A DNA stretch of 60,780 bases from Bacillota bacterium (GCA_023411395.1 JAEYOV010000064.1:1-60780), one strand, 5' to 3'. Numbered from the stretch's first letter, positions 42,239 through 51,603 are shown. Notes: generated by a model not told the origin, from the letters alone. Translations and numbers: made by a program.

Positions 42239-43342
42239 TCATTCCACCACGCCAGGCATGCCGCCTCTATACATGGGCACGCCGCGCTCGAACCTGGTGG
42301 CAAGCTCCACGCGGCCCTGCTTGATGCTGCTTTTTTCAAAGGATGTCAAAATCTCCAGCACATGCAGCGTCTGATGATAATCCGCCCTGGCCCGGCGGCC
42401 GCTTGCAAGCGCGTTGGCCATATCCGCAAGGCCCAGGGCCCGGCTGTTTTCCTTGTAATCATACAGCAGCGGCACTTCCCTCACCGTACGGTCTTCCGGC
42501 GTAAACAAGGAGATGGGTCCGCCGAAATAGTTGGGATCGGGGGCGAACAGCGTGCCCCGCGTGCCGTAGACCTCCAGCCGCGCCTGGCTGGGATAGTACG
42601 CGTCAAAGGTGGTGAAGATGGTGCCCACGGCCCCGTTTTCAAACTCCATCATGCCGGTTACGTAAGTAGGCACATCCACTTGAACGATTTGGCCCCGCTT
42701 GGGCGCGCTGGTCACCAGCCTTTGAGGGAAGGCGGATTTGGTCACGCCGGTCACGGCCTTCACGCCGCCGATGAGGTTCACAAGCGCCGTAATGTAATAC
42801 GGCCCCATATCCATCATGGGCCCGCCGCCCCGTTTGTAGTAGAATTCGGGATCAGGATGCCAGCTTTCATGGCCACGGCAGATCATGAACGCCGCCGCGC
42901 CCACCACATCGCCGATGACGCCGTCATCAATGAGCCTGCGGCAGGTTTGCAATCCGGCGCCAAGGAACGTATCCGGCGCGCCGCCCAAGAGAAGCCCTTT
43001 CTCCTGGGCCAGCTTCACCAAGGCCTGTCCTTCCGCGAAATCCGCTCCAAGCGGCTTTTCGCTGTATACATGCTTGCCGGCCAAAAGCGCCGCCTTTGTT
43101 ACCTCAAAATGCTCGTTGGGGCGGGTGAGGTTCAGTACGATTTGAACTTCCTCATCAGCAAAGGCGTCGTGCATCGTTTCGTACAGCTTGGGCACATGGT
43201 ATTCGGCCTGGGCTTTTTCCGCCCGCTCCCTCACAAGGTCGCAAACACCGTAAAGCTCCAGCTCATGAAAGGTCTCGGTCATGTTTTTGAGATAAATCCC
43301 GCTGATGGCCCCCACGCCGATCATTGCCACTTTGACAGCCAT
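42239..43342 (-). CDS. Gfo/Idh/MocA family oxidoreductase
   Basis: The 367-residue NAD(P)-dependent dehydrogenase has the N-terminal Rossmann start VKVAMIGVGAISGIYLKNM and the EKPLGADFAEG catalytic Lys motif. The C-terminal sheet domain includes GGGPMMDMGPYYITALVNLI with the DMGPYY Asp/His-region. It probably oxidises a sugar or inositol-like compound imported by the adjacent transporter. It is preceded by the TIM-barrel isomerase gene with eleven bases between them. Confidence 0.9.
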   Translation of the reverse strand: MAVKVAMIGVGAISGIYLKNMTETFHELELYGVCDLVRERAEKAQAEYHVPKLYETMHDAFADEEVQIVLNLTRPNEHFEVTKAALLAGKHVYSEKPLGADFAEGQALVKLAQEKGLLLGGAPDTFLGAGLQTCRRLIDDGVIGDVVGAAAFMICRGHESWHPDPEFYYKRGGGPMMDMGPYYITALVNLIGGVKAVTGVTKSAFPQRLVTSAPKRGQIVQVDVPTYVTGMMEFENGAVGTIFTTFDAYYPSQARLEVYGTRGTLFAPDPNYFGGPISLFTPEDRTVREVPLLYDYKENSRALGLADMANALASGRRARADYHQTLHVLEILTSFEKSSIKQGRVELATRFERGVPMYRGGMPGVVE

Positions 43343-43353
43343 AAGAATGCCTC

Positions 43354-44172
43354 CTAAAATCCCAATACGTTATGCAGGTATTCCCGGGAAACCATGGCCG
43401 CGTGGTAGTTGCATACGGGCGGGTTATCGAGTTCCACGCACAACACGCCGTCGTAGCCCCCGTTTTTCAATTCTTTCACAACGCCTTTGAAATCCACCGT
43501 GCCCATGCCCAAGGGTAAAAAGCGCACCATGGGCCACTCGGGGGAAATGCTTTCGTCGGGGTCCACATCCTTCAGGTGCATGTAGCTGATGCGCTTCACA
43601 AAATGCCTTATGGCCTCCACCGCATCCATGCCGGCAAGGGTGGTGTGCGCCGTATCCAGGCACAGCCCCACCAGTTTGGGATCGGTCAGTGAAAGGAAGA
43701 GGTCGATCTGCTCCTGGCTGAACACCGCCGTATTGGCATGGGGATGGAAGCAGGCCACAAGCCCCTGCTCATGGCACAACGCGCCGATCCGGTTGGAAAG
43801 CTCCGCATACTTGCGGATGGCCTCGGAATCGGTGGGCCGGACATTGGGCGCTTCCCGCCACATAACGCCCTGCAGGTTCATATAAGTCGCGCCTATCTTT
43901 TTCATGAAACCGGCGTAAGCCACCGCGTTTTCATAATCCTTTTCCGGGTCATCGGAATAGTGCAGATACAGGTTGGCCATTTCCAGCCCGTATTTGTCCA
44001 GCAACGCCTTGACCGCCGCCGCGTCGTTGTCAAAATACTTGGTGATAAACGCGAAGTTTTCCACGGCCTGATACCCCAGATGGGATGCTTCCTTCAGAAA
44101 TTGCTCAAACTCATACTGATAATTGTCCTTGTGATGGATCAGCCAGGTCCAGCCGGTATATGCGATCCTCAT
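43354..44172 (-). CDS. Sugar phosphate isomerase/epimerase (xylose isomerase-like TIM barrel)
   Basis: The 272-residue protein has the AP-endonuclease-2 fold signature: QAVENFAFITKYFDNDAAAV, VACFHPHANTAVFSQEQIDL, GLCLDTAHTTLAG and YMHLKDVDPDESIS. A Glu/Asp/His metal site (Glu in LCVELDNPP, His in FHPHAN) is plausible. It is the first gene of the minus-strand operon and likely acts with the Gfo/Idh dehydrogenase, as in inositol-type pathways (IolE/IolI-like). Confidence 0.88.
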   Translation of the reverse strand: MRIAYTGWTWLIHHKDNYQYEFEQFLKEASHLGYQAVENFAFITKYFDNDAAAVKALLDKYGLEMANLYLHYSDDPEKDYENAVAYAGFMKKIGATYMNLQGVMWREAPNVRPTDSEAIRKYAELSNRIGALCHEQGLVACFHPHANTAVFSQEQIDLFLSLTDPKLVGLCLDTAHTTLAGMDAVEAIRHFVKRISYMHLKDVDPDESISPEWPMVRFLPLGMGTVDFKGVVKELKNGGYDGVLCVELDNPPVCNYHAAMVSREYLHNVLGF

Positions 44173-44282
44173 ATGCTTTTCCTCCCGTAATGCAACCTGA
44201 TTCCGCTGACATCTCTATGCCTGCCATATGCATCATAGCATAGATAAATGGTTGAAAATAAGCCAAAAATGATAAAAAAATT

Positions 44283-44295
44283 GCCAAAAGTTGGC
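44283..44295. promoter_or_regulatory. Palindrome in the divergent araC/operon region
   Basis: GCCAA-AAG-TTGGC lies in the 223-base intergenic region between the AraC gene and the sugar operon. It may be the binding site of the regulator; promoters could not be placed securely. Confidence 0.4.
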
Positions 44296-44395
44296 CTCAC
44301 TTATGCCGTATGATGCAGATGAACCATTGTATACATCCGGTTAATCTGGTATCATAAAGAAAAGGCACGGTTCAGGGGAAAGGGGCATACAGCAA

Positions 44396-45295
44396 TTGAG
44401 CAGCAGCTTTTTCTATGAAATCAATGAGCAGGCTTTGGACATCCATTATGGACAAAATTTGACCTTCTACCCGCATTTTCACAAAAACCTGGAGTTCTTT
44501 TACAGCCTGGCCGGGCAGACGAAAGTTGTCATCGAGGACCGGGAAAAGGTGCTTGACGCCGGCGAAGTGGCATTCATCTGGCCCAACTATGTGCACAGTT
44601 ATGCCGCCTGCCCGGAAAGCAGCTATTATATCGGGATCATTGACGTATCGATGATCAACGAGTACGCGTCCGTATTCTCAAAAAATGATTGCCTTGATCC
44701 CTTTATCCCGCCGGAGAAAGTGCATCCCGATGTTTTGCGCTGCCTGGATTGCCTGATAAGCCAGCCGGCTTTGAGCGCACCCCTGCGCCATTTTTACCTT
44801 GGGATCGTGCTGGGCAGGCTGCTGGAGACGCTGCCCCTGGGGAAGAGCGGCCATGCCGTCGGCCATGATGCCCTGCGGAACCTGATGCGTTACATCGATA
44901 CCCATATCACGGAGCCGATCTCCCTTGACCGCCTGTCAAAGGAACTGTTCATGAACAAATACTATATCTCCAAGCTTTTATCCCAGCGCATCGGTTGCAG
45001 CCTACGCACCTACGTCAATGCCATCAGGGTCTCCATGGCCTGCGCCATGCTTACAGACCCCGCTGTCACCATTCCAAGCATCCTTGAAAGCTGCGGATTT
45101 GAAAGCGAGCGCACCTTTTACCGGGCTTTTCAATCATACTGCGGAATGACGCCCAAAGGCTACCGGGCCCAAGCGCCGCAGGGGGCGCAGGCCTTTCCAA
45201 AGGGCCGGCTTCCGGGTATATCCTACGGTGCGAAGCAGATCAATGAAAAAAGAGCCATCCTGCAAGCGTATGCGGACAGCTCCAATTCATCTTGA
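44396..45295 (+). CDS. AraC-family regulator with N-terminal cupin
   Basis: The 299-residue regulator has an N-terminal cupin (YPHFHKNLEFFYSLAGQTKV, then VLDAGEVAFIWPNYVHSY) for ligand binding. The C-terminal double HTH (SLDRLSKELFMNKYYISKLL and CSLRTYVNAIRVSMACAMLT, then GFESERTFYRAFQSYCGMTP) binds DNA. The start is TTG at 44396, preceded by AAAGGGG. Divergent from the sugar transporter operon, it very likely activates it in response to the imported sugar. No ATG fits the N-terminus. Confidence 0.85.
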   Translation: MSSSFFYEINEQALDIHYGQNLTFYPHFHKNLEFFYSLAGQTKVVIEDREKVLDAGEVAFIWPNYVHSYAACPESSYYIGIIDVSMINEYASVFSKNDCLDPFIPPEKVHPDVLRCLDCLISQPALSAPLRHFYLGIVLGRLLETLPLGKSGHAVGHDALRNLMRYIDTHITEPISLDRLSKELFMNKYYISKLLSQRIGCSLRTYVNAIRVSMACAMLTDPAVTIPSILESCGFESERTFYRAFQSYCGMTPKGYRAQAPQGAQAFPKGRLPGISYGAKQINEKRAILQAYADSSNSS

Positions 45296-45326
45296 CCATT
45301 TGATTTTCGCTCATTGGCAAAGCATT

Positions 45327-46130
45327 TCAGCCAATATCGATGCCCGGATAAAAGCACGTGGTGCGGATGAACCGCGCCCCGAAGCTACGCGCCATGGCGC
45401 ACTGCGCGGCGCTTCGGCGCAGCACCAGCGCCTCCGCCTGGGTGACGCCCTCATCCCGCAGCATGCGAAGCGCCCTTGTCAAAAGCGCTTTTCCCAAACC
45501 CGCCCGCCTGTAGGTGGAGCGGACATATAACGCGGCCAGCGTTGCCCTGTCCCCCGTGCCGGATAGCAGCACTTCGCCCATGGGCTCTTCGTTCCTGTAG
45601 ATGCCCAGAGCCAGGAAATGGGGGCGCTGCATGCACTGGCCCAGGGCGTTCAGATCCAGCGGCGCGATGCGGCTTTGGTTCAAACGGTTCAGCATGGTCT
45701 GCTGTTCAAACTCATTGCGCAAAGGTATGTTGGCAATGGTACAGCCCATGGGCGTTCTGTCTTCGCCCTCGGGAATGGGAAACCGCACCAGGTCCTCCGC
45801 ATCGTCCAATACAAAACCGTTGCCTAGAAAAAACTCCATATTCCTTGCGTCCTCCACCGCCAGTTGCGTATACAACCTGGTGGGGACGTAGGGATTTTGC
45901 GCCCGGAGCTGGCTGACCCGGGCCAATAAAGCACCGAAAAGCATATACTGGCAGGATGGCGGCGATTCCAATTGCATATACAGGTGCATCGGCCGTTGGG
46001 GGAACATATCCGGCTGATAAAAAGGCATCACATAGCCGGTACCCTGCTGGATATCCATGTCGTCCATCACGAAGAACACGTTCTCCGGCGGCAGGCCCTG
46101 ATATGCTCCCAACGGATGATATACGCGCAT
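45327..46130 (-). CDS. GNAT-family acetyltransferase
   Basis: The 267-residue protein has a unique N-terminal part (MRVYHPLGAYQGLPPENVFF) and a C-terminal GNAT core with ATLAALYVRSTYRRAGLGKA (acetyl-CoA pyrophosphate loop RRAGLGKALL) and QAEALVLRRSAAQCAMARSF. A first half with GNAT-like traces (EDARNMEFFLGNGFVLDDAE) suggests two tandem GNAT folds. Start at ATG 46130 with AAGGA eight bases upstream; ATG 46139 has none. The open frame extending to 47192 is antisense to rimO and rejected. Confidence 0.75.
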   Translation of the reverse strand: MRVYHPLGAYQGLPPENVFFVMDDMDIQQGTGYVMPFYQPDMFPQRPMHLYMQLESPPSCQYMLFGALLARVSQLRAQNPYVPTRLYTQLAVEDARNMEFFLGNGFVLDDAEDLVRFPIPEGEDRTPMGCTIANIPLRNEFEQQTMLNRLNQSRIAPLDLNALGQCMQRPHFLALGIYRNEEPMGEVLLSGTGDRATLAALYVRSTYRRAGLGKALLTRALRMLRDEGVTQAEALVLRRSAAQCAMARSFGARFIRTTCFYPGIDIG

Positions 46131-46271
46131 GGCGTCCATCCTTTCAAACTTCTGCGTTTTTCGCGGCACAAATCGCGCAGCACGTTTTATTGTACCCCAG
46201 CTTGGGGAAATCTGCAAGTAAAAATCGGTTTTTGCGCAAAGTGTGCCCTTTATCCAAAAGCCGTTTTCCTT

Positions 46272-46300
46272 TTTACTTTCCCCCGCGATTATGCTACAAT
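46272..46300 (+). promoter_or_regulatory. Probable promoter of rimO-pgsA-cinA
   Basis: TTTACT (46272-46277), 17-base spacer, TACAAT (46295-46300), 52 bases before the rimO start. Confidence 0.6.
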
Positions 46301-46352
46301 ATAGTCTGTCCAGAAATGATTCTCCCATATGTTCCCTGAAGGAGTTATGTCC

Positions 46353-47666
46353 ATGCCCGCAACTGTCGGCGTTGTTTCCCTTGGCTGCACGAAAAACAGG
46401 GTGGATACCGAGCAAATGCTGGGTATCCTCCGCCAAAGCGGATATCAGATCATTCCCGACGCCAAAAGTGCCGAGATTCTGATCGTCAATACCTGCGGCT
46501 TTATTGAATCGGCAAAAACAGAATCCATCGATACCATTCTGGAAATGGCCCAATACAAAAAAACGGGGGCCTGCCGGCTGCTGGTGGTCACCGGCTGTTT
46601 GGCCCAGCGGTATTCCAAGGCGTTGATGAAAGATATGCCCGAAATCGACCTGATTCTTGGCGTCAACCAATACGGACGGCTGGTATCCGCCATTGAGGGA
46701 GCGGACGCCGGCAGCCGCGGCGCTTATTGCGCCCCTTCCGATGCTTTTCTGGAAACCGGGCGGGTGCTTACCACGCCCACCTATTCCGCCTACATCCGCA
46801 TCGGCGACGGCTGCGACAATCGCTGCGCCTACTGCGCCATCCCGCTTATTCGGGGCCGCTACCGTTCCCGGCCTATGGAGAGCATTCTCCGCGAAATGGA
46901 GAGCCTGACCCGCCAGGGAGTGCGGGAGCATGTGCTGGTGGCCCAGGATACCACCCGCTACGGCACCGACTGGCAAAAAACCTCCCTGCTGCCGGAGCTT
47001 ATGCAAAAGGCTGCCCAAATCGATGGCGTGGATTGGCTGCGTGTGCTGTACTGCTATCCAGACGAGGCGGATATCAAGCTGCTGGACACCATGGCGCAGA
47101 CGCCCAACATCTGCAAATACCTGGATTTGCCCATCCAGCACATCGATGACAGGATTCTGCGCAACATGCGCAGGCGGGGCGATTCCAGGCACATCCGCTC
47201 CCTTTTAAGCGCCGCCCGGGAAAGGGGATTCGCGCTGCGCACCTCCATCATCGTGGGCTTTCCCGGCGAAACGGAGGACGATTTTGCGCGCCTGACGGAC
47301 TTTATAAGCGGGCAGCAATTTGATAGGCTGGGCGCGTTCGCCTTCTCCCCCGAGGAGGGCACTTTGGCGGCGGATATGGAGAATCAGGTGCCGCCGGAAG
47401 TGCGTGAGGAGCGGCTGGACAAACTGATGAAGCTGCAGGCTTCCATCTCTCAAAGCCGCAACAAGCTGCGTATCGGCACGGCCGTAAAAGTGCTTGTGAC
47501 CGGCGATAAGGGCAATGGGCTGTATGCCGGCCGTTCGGAATGGGAGGCACCGGAGATCGACGGGGAAATTCTGTTCACCTCCCCCGTTCCCCTTCACGCC
47601 GGAGACTTCTGCGATGTGCGCATCACAAAGGCCAAGACTTATGACCTGATGGGAGAAAAAGCATGA
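46353..47666 (+). CDS. rimO: Ribosomal protein S12 methylthiotransferase RimO
   Basis: The 437-residue radical-SAM enzyme methylthiolates Asp in ribosomal protein S12. It has the N-terminal UPF0004 domain with three Cys (SLGCTKNRVD, NTCGFI, TGCLAQRY), the CxxxCxxC radical-SAM motif GDGCDNRCAYCAIP, and a C-terminal TRAM domain ending near DVRITKAKTYDLMG. The ATG at 46353 has AAGGAG eight bases upstream; ATGs at 46329 and 46347 fall before or inside that site. The stop overlaps pgsA as ATGA. Confidence 0.93.
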   Translation: MPATVGVVSLGCTKNRVDTEQMLGILRQSGYQIIPDAKSAEILIVNTCGFIESAKTESIDTILEMAQYKKTGACRLLVVTGCLAQRYSKALMKDMPEIDLILGVNQYGRLVSAIEGADAGSRGAYCAPSDAFLETGRVLTTPTYSAYIRIGDGCDNRCAYCAIPLIRGRYRSRPMESILREMESLTRQGVREHVLVAQDTTRYGTDWQKTSLLPELMQKAAQIDGVDWLRVLYCYPDEADIKLLDTMAQTPNICKYLDLPIQHIDDRILRNMRRRGDSRHIRSLLSAARERGFALRTSIIVGFPGETEDDFARLTDFISGQQFDRLGAFAFSPEEGTLAADMENQVPPEVREERLDKLMKLQASISQSRNKLRIGTAVKVLVTGDKGNGLYAGRSEWEAPEIDGEILFTSPVPLHAGDFCDVRITKAKTYDLMGEKA

Positions 47667-48208
47667 ACCTGCCCAACCGCCTGTCCCTTTTGCGGGTGAT
47701 TCTGATCCCCGTGTGCCTGGGGCTGATGTACGCAAACACACCGCTTTGCCGCTGGCTGGCCCTGGCCGTGTTCCTTGCCGCCTCCTTCACCGATTTTCTG
47801 GACGGGCACATCGCACGCTCACGGAACCTGGTAACGGATTTCGGCAAGTTTGTGGACCCGGTGGCGGACAAGCTGCTGGTTTTGAGCGTGCTGATCCTGC
47901 TCACCGCCCAGGGGCAAATCCCCGCCTGGATGGTGGTCATCGTGCTGGCCCGGGAGCTTTCTGTGGACGGGCTGCGCATGGTCGCCGCATTGAAGGGCCG
48001 CGTCATCGCAGCTGGGAAGCTGGGCAAGATCAAGACCGTGACGCAGATGATCGCCATTTCCCTGTCGCTAGCAAACAACTGGCCTTTTGGCGCCTTCCCC
48101 GCAAAGGATGTCATGGCCTATGTCATGGTGGCCTTCACCCTCTGGTCAGGAGCGGATTACTTTATCAGAAACCGTTCCGTTTTATCGTTTCAGGAGGCGC
48201 AAAAATGA
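47663..48208 (+). CDS. pgsA: CDP-diacylglycerol-glycerol-3-phosphate 3-phosphatidyltransferase
   Basis: The 181-residue membrane enzyme makes phosphatidylglycerol phosphate. It has the CDP-alcohol phosphotransferase motif, DFLDGHIARSRNLVTDFGKF followed by VDPVADK, with all Asp present, and four to five membrane segments. It is coupled to rimO and to cinA by ATGA overlaps. This order (rimO-pgsA-cinA-recA) is conserved in many Clostridia. Confidence 0.93.
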   Translation: MNLPNRLSLLRVILIPVCLGLMYANTPLCRWLALAVFLAASFTDFLDGHIARSRNLVTDFGKFVDPVADKLLVLSVLILLTAQGQIPAWMVVIVLARELSVDGLRMVAALKGRVIAAGKLGKIKTVTQMIAISLSLANNWPFGAFPAKDVMAYVMVAFTLWSGADYFIRNRSVLSFQEAQK

Positions 48209-49470
48209 TCGCCGAAATCCTTTGTGTGGGCACGGAACTGCTGATGGGCCAAATCGTAAACACCAACGCCCAGTTTTTAAGCAGGCGGCTAAGCGAACTG
48301 GGCGTGACCTGCTATCATCATACCACAGTGGGCGACAACGACCTCCGGCTGCAAAACGCCTACCGTACGGCCTTGAGCCGTGCGGACGTAGTCATCACCT
48401 CCGGCGGCCTTGGCCCTACGGTCGATGACATCACCAAGCGCGCCGCCGCTAAGGTGCTGGGAAAGCCGCTGGTGCTGCGTCCCGAGGCGGAGGAGATGGT
48501 GCGTGCGCGGTTTGCCATGCTGTGCCGCCCCATGGCGCAAAACAACCTTTCCCAGGCCATGTTCACCCCGGACACTACCGTGCTTTATAATCCCAACGGC
48601 ACAGCGCCGGGGGCCATGGTGCCCGCCGGAGACGGGGGCAAAATGATCTTCCACATGCCAGGCCCGCCCATTGAGCTGGAGCCCATGTTTGACCTGCACG
48701 TGGCCCCGTGGCTTCAAAACCACAGCCATGTGTGCTTTGAGAGCCGCTACATCCGTATCTTCGGCATGGGCGAAAGCGACGTGGATGCAAAACTCGCCGA
48801 CCTGGAAGAGATGAACAATCCCACCTTGTCTCCCTATTGCTCCCTGGGCGAAGTGCATCTCCGGGCCACCGCCGCCGCCGCCACGCGGGAGGAGGCCCTC
48901 GCGCTTTTGCTGCCCAGGGTGGAAGAGGTCAAATTAAGGCTTGGGGATGTGGTATACGCCATCGATCCGGATAACAAGGGTTCCCTGGCCGCCGCCGCCA
49001 TGGCGACCCTGAAAGAAAAAGGCCTCACCGCCGCCGTGGCGGAAAGCCTTACCGGGGGCATGATCTGTGAATCGCTGACCAATATCCCCGGCGCGTCCCA
49101 GGTGCTTCTGGGCGGGTTTGTCACGTATACGGAACAGACAAAGACGGGAGTTCTGAACGTGCCGGAGGAAATATTAAAAACCCACGGCGCGGTCAGCGAA
49201 GCCTGCGCCGGGGCCATGGCGCAAAACGCCCGCCGGATCGCGGGCAGCGACTTGGCGGTATCGGCCACGGGCTTTGCGGGCCCGGATGGAGGCACGCAGG
49301 CTGCGCCGGTGGGCACCGTGTTCATTGGCTTGGCCACCAAGGAAGGCGTCACCGTAACGAAGCTTCGCTTGTCGGGCGGCCGCCACCGCATCCGCGCGCT
49401 GTCCACACTGCACGCCATCAACGCCCTGCGCCTTGCAGCGGGGGCAGCACCCAGTATCAGGCATTCATAA
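48205..49470 (+). CDS. cinA: Competence/damage-inducible protein CinA
   Basis: The 421-residue protein has the N-terminal MoCF-biosynthesis domain (MIAEILCVGTELLMGQIVNT, then SGGLGPTVDDIT) and the C-terminal nicotinamide-nucleotide amidase domain (AVAESLTGGMICESLTNIPG, then FVTYTEQTKTGVLNV and ATGFAGPDGG). It deamidates NMN in the pyridine-nucleotide cycle. ATG 48205 has AGGAGG seven bases upstream; the frame is open far upstream but that part is shadow of pgsA. It precedes recA by 18 bases. Confidence 0.94.
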   Translation: MIAEILCVGTELLMGQIVNTNAQFLSRRLSELGVTCYHHTTVGDNDLRLQNAYRTALSRADVVITSGGLGPTVDDITKRAAAKVLGKPLVLRPEAEEMVRARFAMLCRPMAQNNLSQAMFTPDTTVLYNPNGTAPGAMVPAGDGGKMIFHMPGPPIELEPMFDLHVAPWLQNHSHVCFESRYIRIFGMGESDVDAKLADLEEMNNPTLSPYCSLGEVHLRATAAAATREEALALLLPRVEEVKLRLGDVVYAIDPDNKGSLAAAAMATLKEKGLTAAVAESLTGGMICESLTNIPGASQVLLGGFVTYTEQTKTGVLNVPEEILKTHGAVSEACAGAMAQNARRIAGSDLAVSATGFAGPDGGTQAAPVGTVFIGLATKEGVTVTKLRLSGGRHRIRALSTLHAINALRLAAGAAPSIRHS

Positions 49471-49488
49471 GAAAGGCGGGATTGCTCC

Positions 49489-50592
49489 ATGGCAAAGAAG
49501 GAAACGCTGGAAAAGAAGGAAAAGGCACCCGATACCATCCAACAGGAGGAAAAGCTGCGCGCCCTGGAATCTGCGCTGAGCGCGCTGGATAAGCAGTTCG
49601 GAAAAGGCTCCGTAATGAAGCTAGGCGATTCCGCCCGCAGTACCGGCATTGCCGTGATCCCCACGGGCTGTTTGGATCTGGACGTGGCGCTGGGCGTCGG
49701 GGGCCTTCCCCGGGGCCGCGTAGTGGAAATTTTCGGCCCGGAATCCTCAGGCAAAACCACCGTCGCATTGCATGTGGTGGCGGAAGCGCAGCGGCAGGGC
49801 GGTATTGCGGCCTTTGTGGACGCGGAGCATGCCCTGGACCCCGCCTATGCCAAAAAGCTGGGCGTGAATATCGATGAACTGTACATTTCCCAGCCGGATA
49901 CCGGCGAGCAGGCGCTGGAAATCGCCGAGGCGCTGGTGCGCTCCGGCGCTATCGACGTGGTGGTCATCGACTCCGTGGCGGCGCTGGTGCCCAAGGCTGA
50001 AATCGACGGCGAGATGGGTGACAGCTTTGTGGGCTTGCAGGCGCGTCTCATGAGCCAGGCGCTGCGCAAACTGGCAGGTGTGATTTCCAAGACCAACGCC
50101 ATCGCGATCTTTATCAACCAGCTTCGCGAAAAAGTAGGCGTCATGTACGGCAATCCGGAAGTAACGCCGGGCGGCCGGGCGCTGAAGTTCTACGCCAGCG
50201 TGCGGCTGGATGTGCGCAGGGGTGAGCAATTGAAGATGGGCGCCGAAGTTATCGGCAACCGCACCAAGGTAAAAGTGGTCAAGAACAAGGTGGCTCCGCC
50301 CTTCCGCATCTGCGAATTTGACATCATCTACGGTCAGGGGATCAGCAGGGAAGGCTCTTTGCTGGACATAGCCGTAGCCCGGGACATCATCCACAAGAGC
50401 GGCGCCTGGTTCAGCTACAACGACCAGCGCATTGGCCAGGGCCGGGAAAGCGCAAAGCAGTATCTGAAGGAAAACCCGGAGGCAGCCCGGGAGATCGAAG
50501 CCCTGATCCGCAGGGAGATGCTCAATACCTCCTCCGCCATCGCGGCGGAAGTATCGGATGACGATGATCCGGCGCTGCTGGATGAGGAATGA
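49489..50592 (+). CDS. recA: Recombinase RecA
   Basis: The 367-residue RecA has Walker A GPESSGKTTVALH, the Walker B-like VVVIDSVAAL, loop L2 NQLREKVGVMYGNPEVTPGG, and DNA-pairing region SVRLDVRRGEQLKMG. The N-terminal LDKQFGKGSVMKLGD is standard. The C-terminus is acidic (EVSDDDDPALLDEE) as usual. It lies behind cinA and ends at a terminator. No LexA box was found directly upstream, so it may be read from the rimO promoter. Confidence 0.98.
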   Translation: MAKKETLEKKEKAPDTIQQEEKLRALESALSALDKQFGKGSVMKLGDSARSTGIAVIPTGCLDLDVALGVGGLPRGRVVEIFGPESSGKTTVALHVVAEAQRQGGIAAFVDAEHALDPAYAKKLGVNIDELYISQPDTGEQALEIAEALVRSGAIDVVVIDSVAALVPKAEIDGEMGDSFVGLQARLMSQALRKLAGVISKTNAIAIFINQLREKVGVMYGNPEVTPGGRALKFYASVRLDVRRGEQLKMGAEVIGNRTKVKVVKNKVAPPFRICEFDIIYGQGISREGSLLDIAVARDIIHKSGAWFSYNDQRIGQGRESAKQYLKENPEAAREIEALIRREMLNTSSAIAAEVSDDDDPALLDEE

Positions 50593-50618
50593 TTTATTCT
50601 GAATAGTCAAAATACGAG

Positions 50619-50650
50619 GGCGGCAGCCAATACGACTGCCGCCTTTTTTT
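50619..50650 (+). terminator. Terminator of recA
   Basis: GGCGGCAG (50619-50626) pairs with CTGCCGCC (50636-50643), followed by seven T. Confidence 0.9.
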
Positions 50651-51341
50651 AGACAGATACATCCACCACCTTGATATAGGCAATGGTATCCTCATACAGG
50701 ATCACATACCATTCGCCTTCCGTACCCAAAATCTCCACCTTTGCACCAACGTTCAGCGTCTTGACGGAGGTCCAGTTGGTGCCGGGCCCGGTGCGCGTGG
50801 TCGTTCTTTTGATCACCGTGCCCAGGGTGGGCTCGAAGCTTTTCCAGTATTCCAGATCCTCGTCCAGCCAGACCTTGGCCGATTTGGGGATGCAGGCAGC
50901 GGCCTCCCGCAGGCTGACCACCCAATATTTATCCAACTGCGCGATCACCGTCAGTCGCGTATATTTGGTTAAGGAGCCCACCCGCTTGCTGGCGGAGGAC
51001 GGATACGCATAGGCCGGCGTATTGCTGTTGCGCAGCGTGATGTGCATGGGATTTTCGGCCACATAATAATTCAGCAGCCAGCCGTTGATGGTCTGTGCGG
51101 TCTTGCCGTCAAAATAGGCGATATACAGCCATTGCTCCCACCGGTCCAAAATTTCAAACGTATCGCCGTTGTGAAGGCTTCTGATCGTGGCGGCCCCGGT
51201 AGAATGATTTTCGCGCAGGGTGACGTTCTGACTGATCACCTCGCCCGTCTCCACTTCCGGCAGGTCCGCCCATGCAGGCAAGGCTGAAAAAACCATCCAT
51301 ACAGCCAGCAGAACCGCCATCCATCGCACCTTTCTCCTCAC
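50649..51341 (-). CDS. Secreted protein with bacterial SH3 domains
   Basis: The 230-residue protein has a signal peptide (RWMAVLLAVWMVFSALPAWA) and SH3b-like segments: NVTLRENHSTGAATIRSLHN, a middle ITLRNSNTPAYAYPSSASKR and a C-terminal RTTTRTGPGTNWTSVKTLNV. The GTG at 51341 has AAGGAGG seven bases upstream and gives the signal peptide its proper start; the frame continues upstream without support. It probably binds cell wall. It converges on recA, sharing the terminator region. Confidence 0.78.
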   Translation of the reverse strand: MRRKVRWMAVLLAVWMVFSALPAWADLPEVETGEVISQNVTLRENHSTGAATIRSLHNGDTFEILDRWEQWLYIAYFDGKTAQTINGWLLNYYVAENPMHITLRNSNTPAYAYPSSASKRVGSLTKYTRLTVIAQLDKYWVVSLREAAACIPKSAKVWLDEDLEYWKSFEPTLGTVIKRTTTRTGPGTNWTSVKTLNVGAKVEILGTEGEWYVILYEDTIAYIKVVDVSV

Positions 51342-51567
51342 AAAAATCCCTCCTTCTATATAATCCATACCTTGCTGTGGTTTCCATTCCGTTATTTTGC
51401 CGGGTACAACCAATTAACGAAAAACATGTACAAAATCCTGCCATCTTTGGCAAAACAGATCGGCTTTTTTGGCCCGGCAAGGGAGAGATCCTTACCACTC
51501 GCCGTTTCATCTTTATGCAAATTGCCCTTACATGCGCACAGGATTTTTGGTATTGGAACAATTTTTC

Positions 51568-51596
51568 TTGACAGATGGAATGTGGGCCGTTACAAT
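51568..51596 (+). promoter_or_regulatory. Strong promoter upstream of the rny leader
   Basis: TTGACA (51568-51573), 17-base spacer, TACAAT (51591-51596). Initiation near 51603 gives a transcript with about 450 untranslated bases before rny. Confidence 0.82.
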
Positions 51597-51603
51597 GATT
51601 ATG

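Noticed and set aside
46131..47192. N-terminal extension of the GNAT gene to 621 residues
   Set aside because: The added part lies antisense to rimO and crosses its promoter; a good start with ribosome binding site exists at 46130.
47713..48204. N-terminal extension of cinA
   Set aside because: It lies inside pgsA in another frame; cinA starts at 48205 with AGGAGG.
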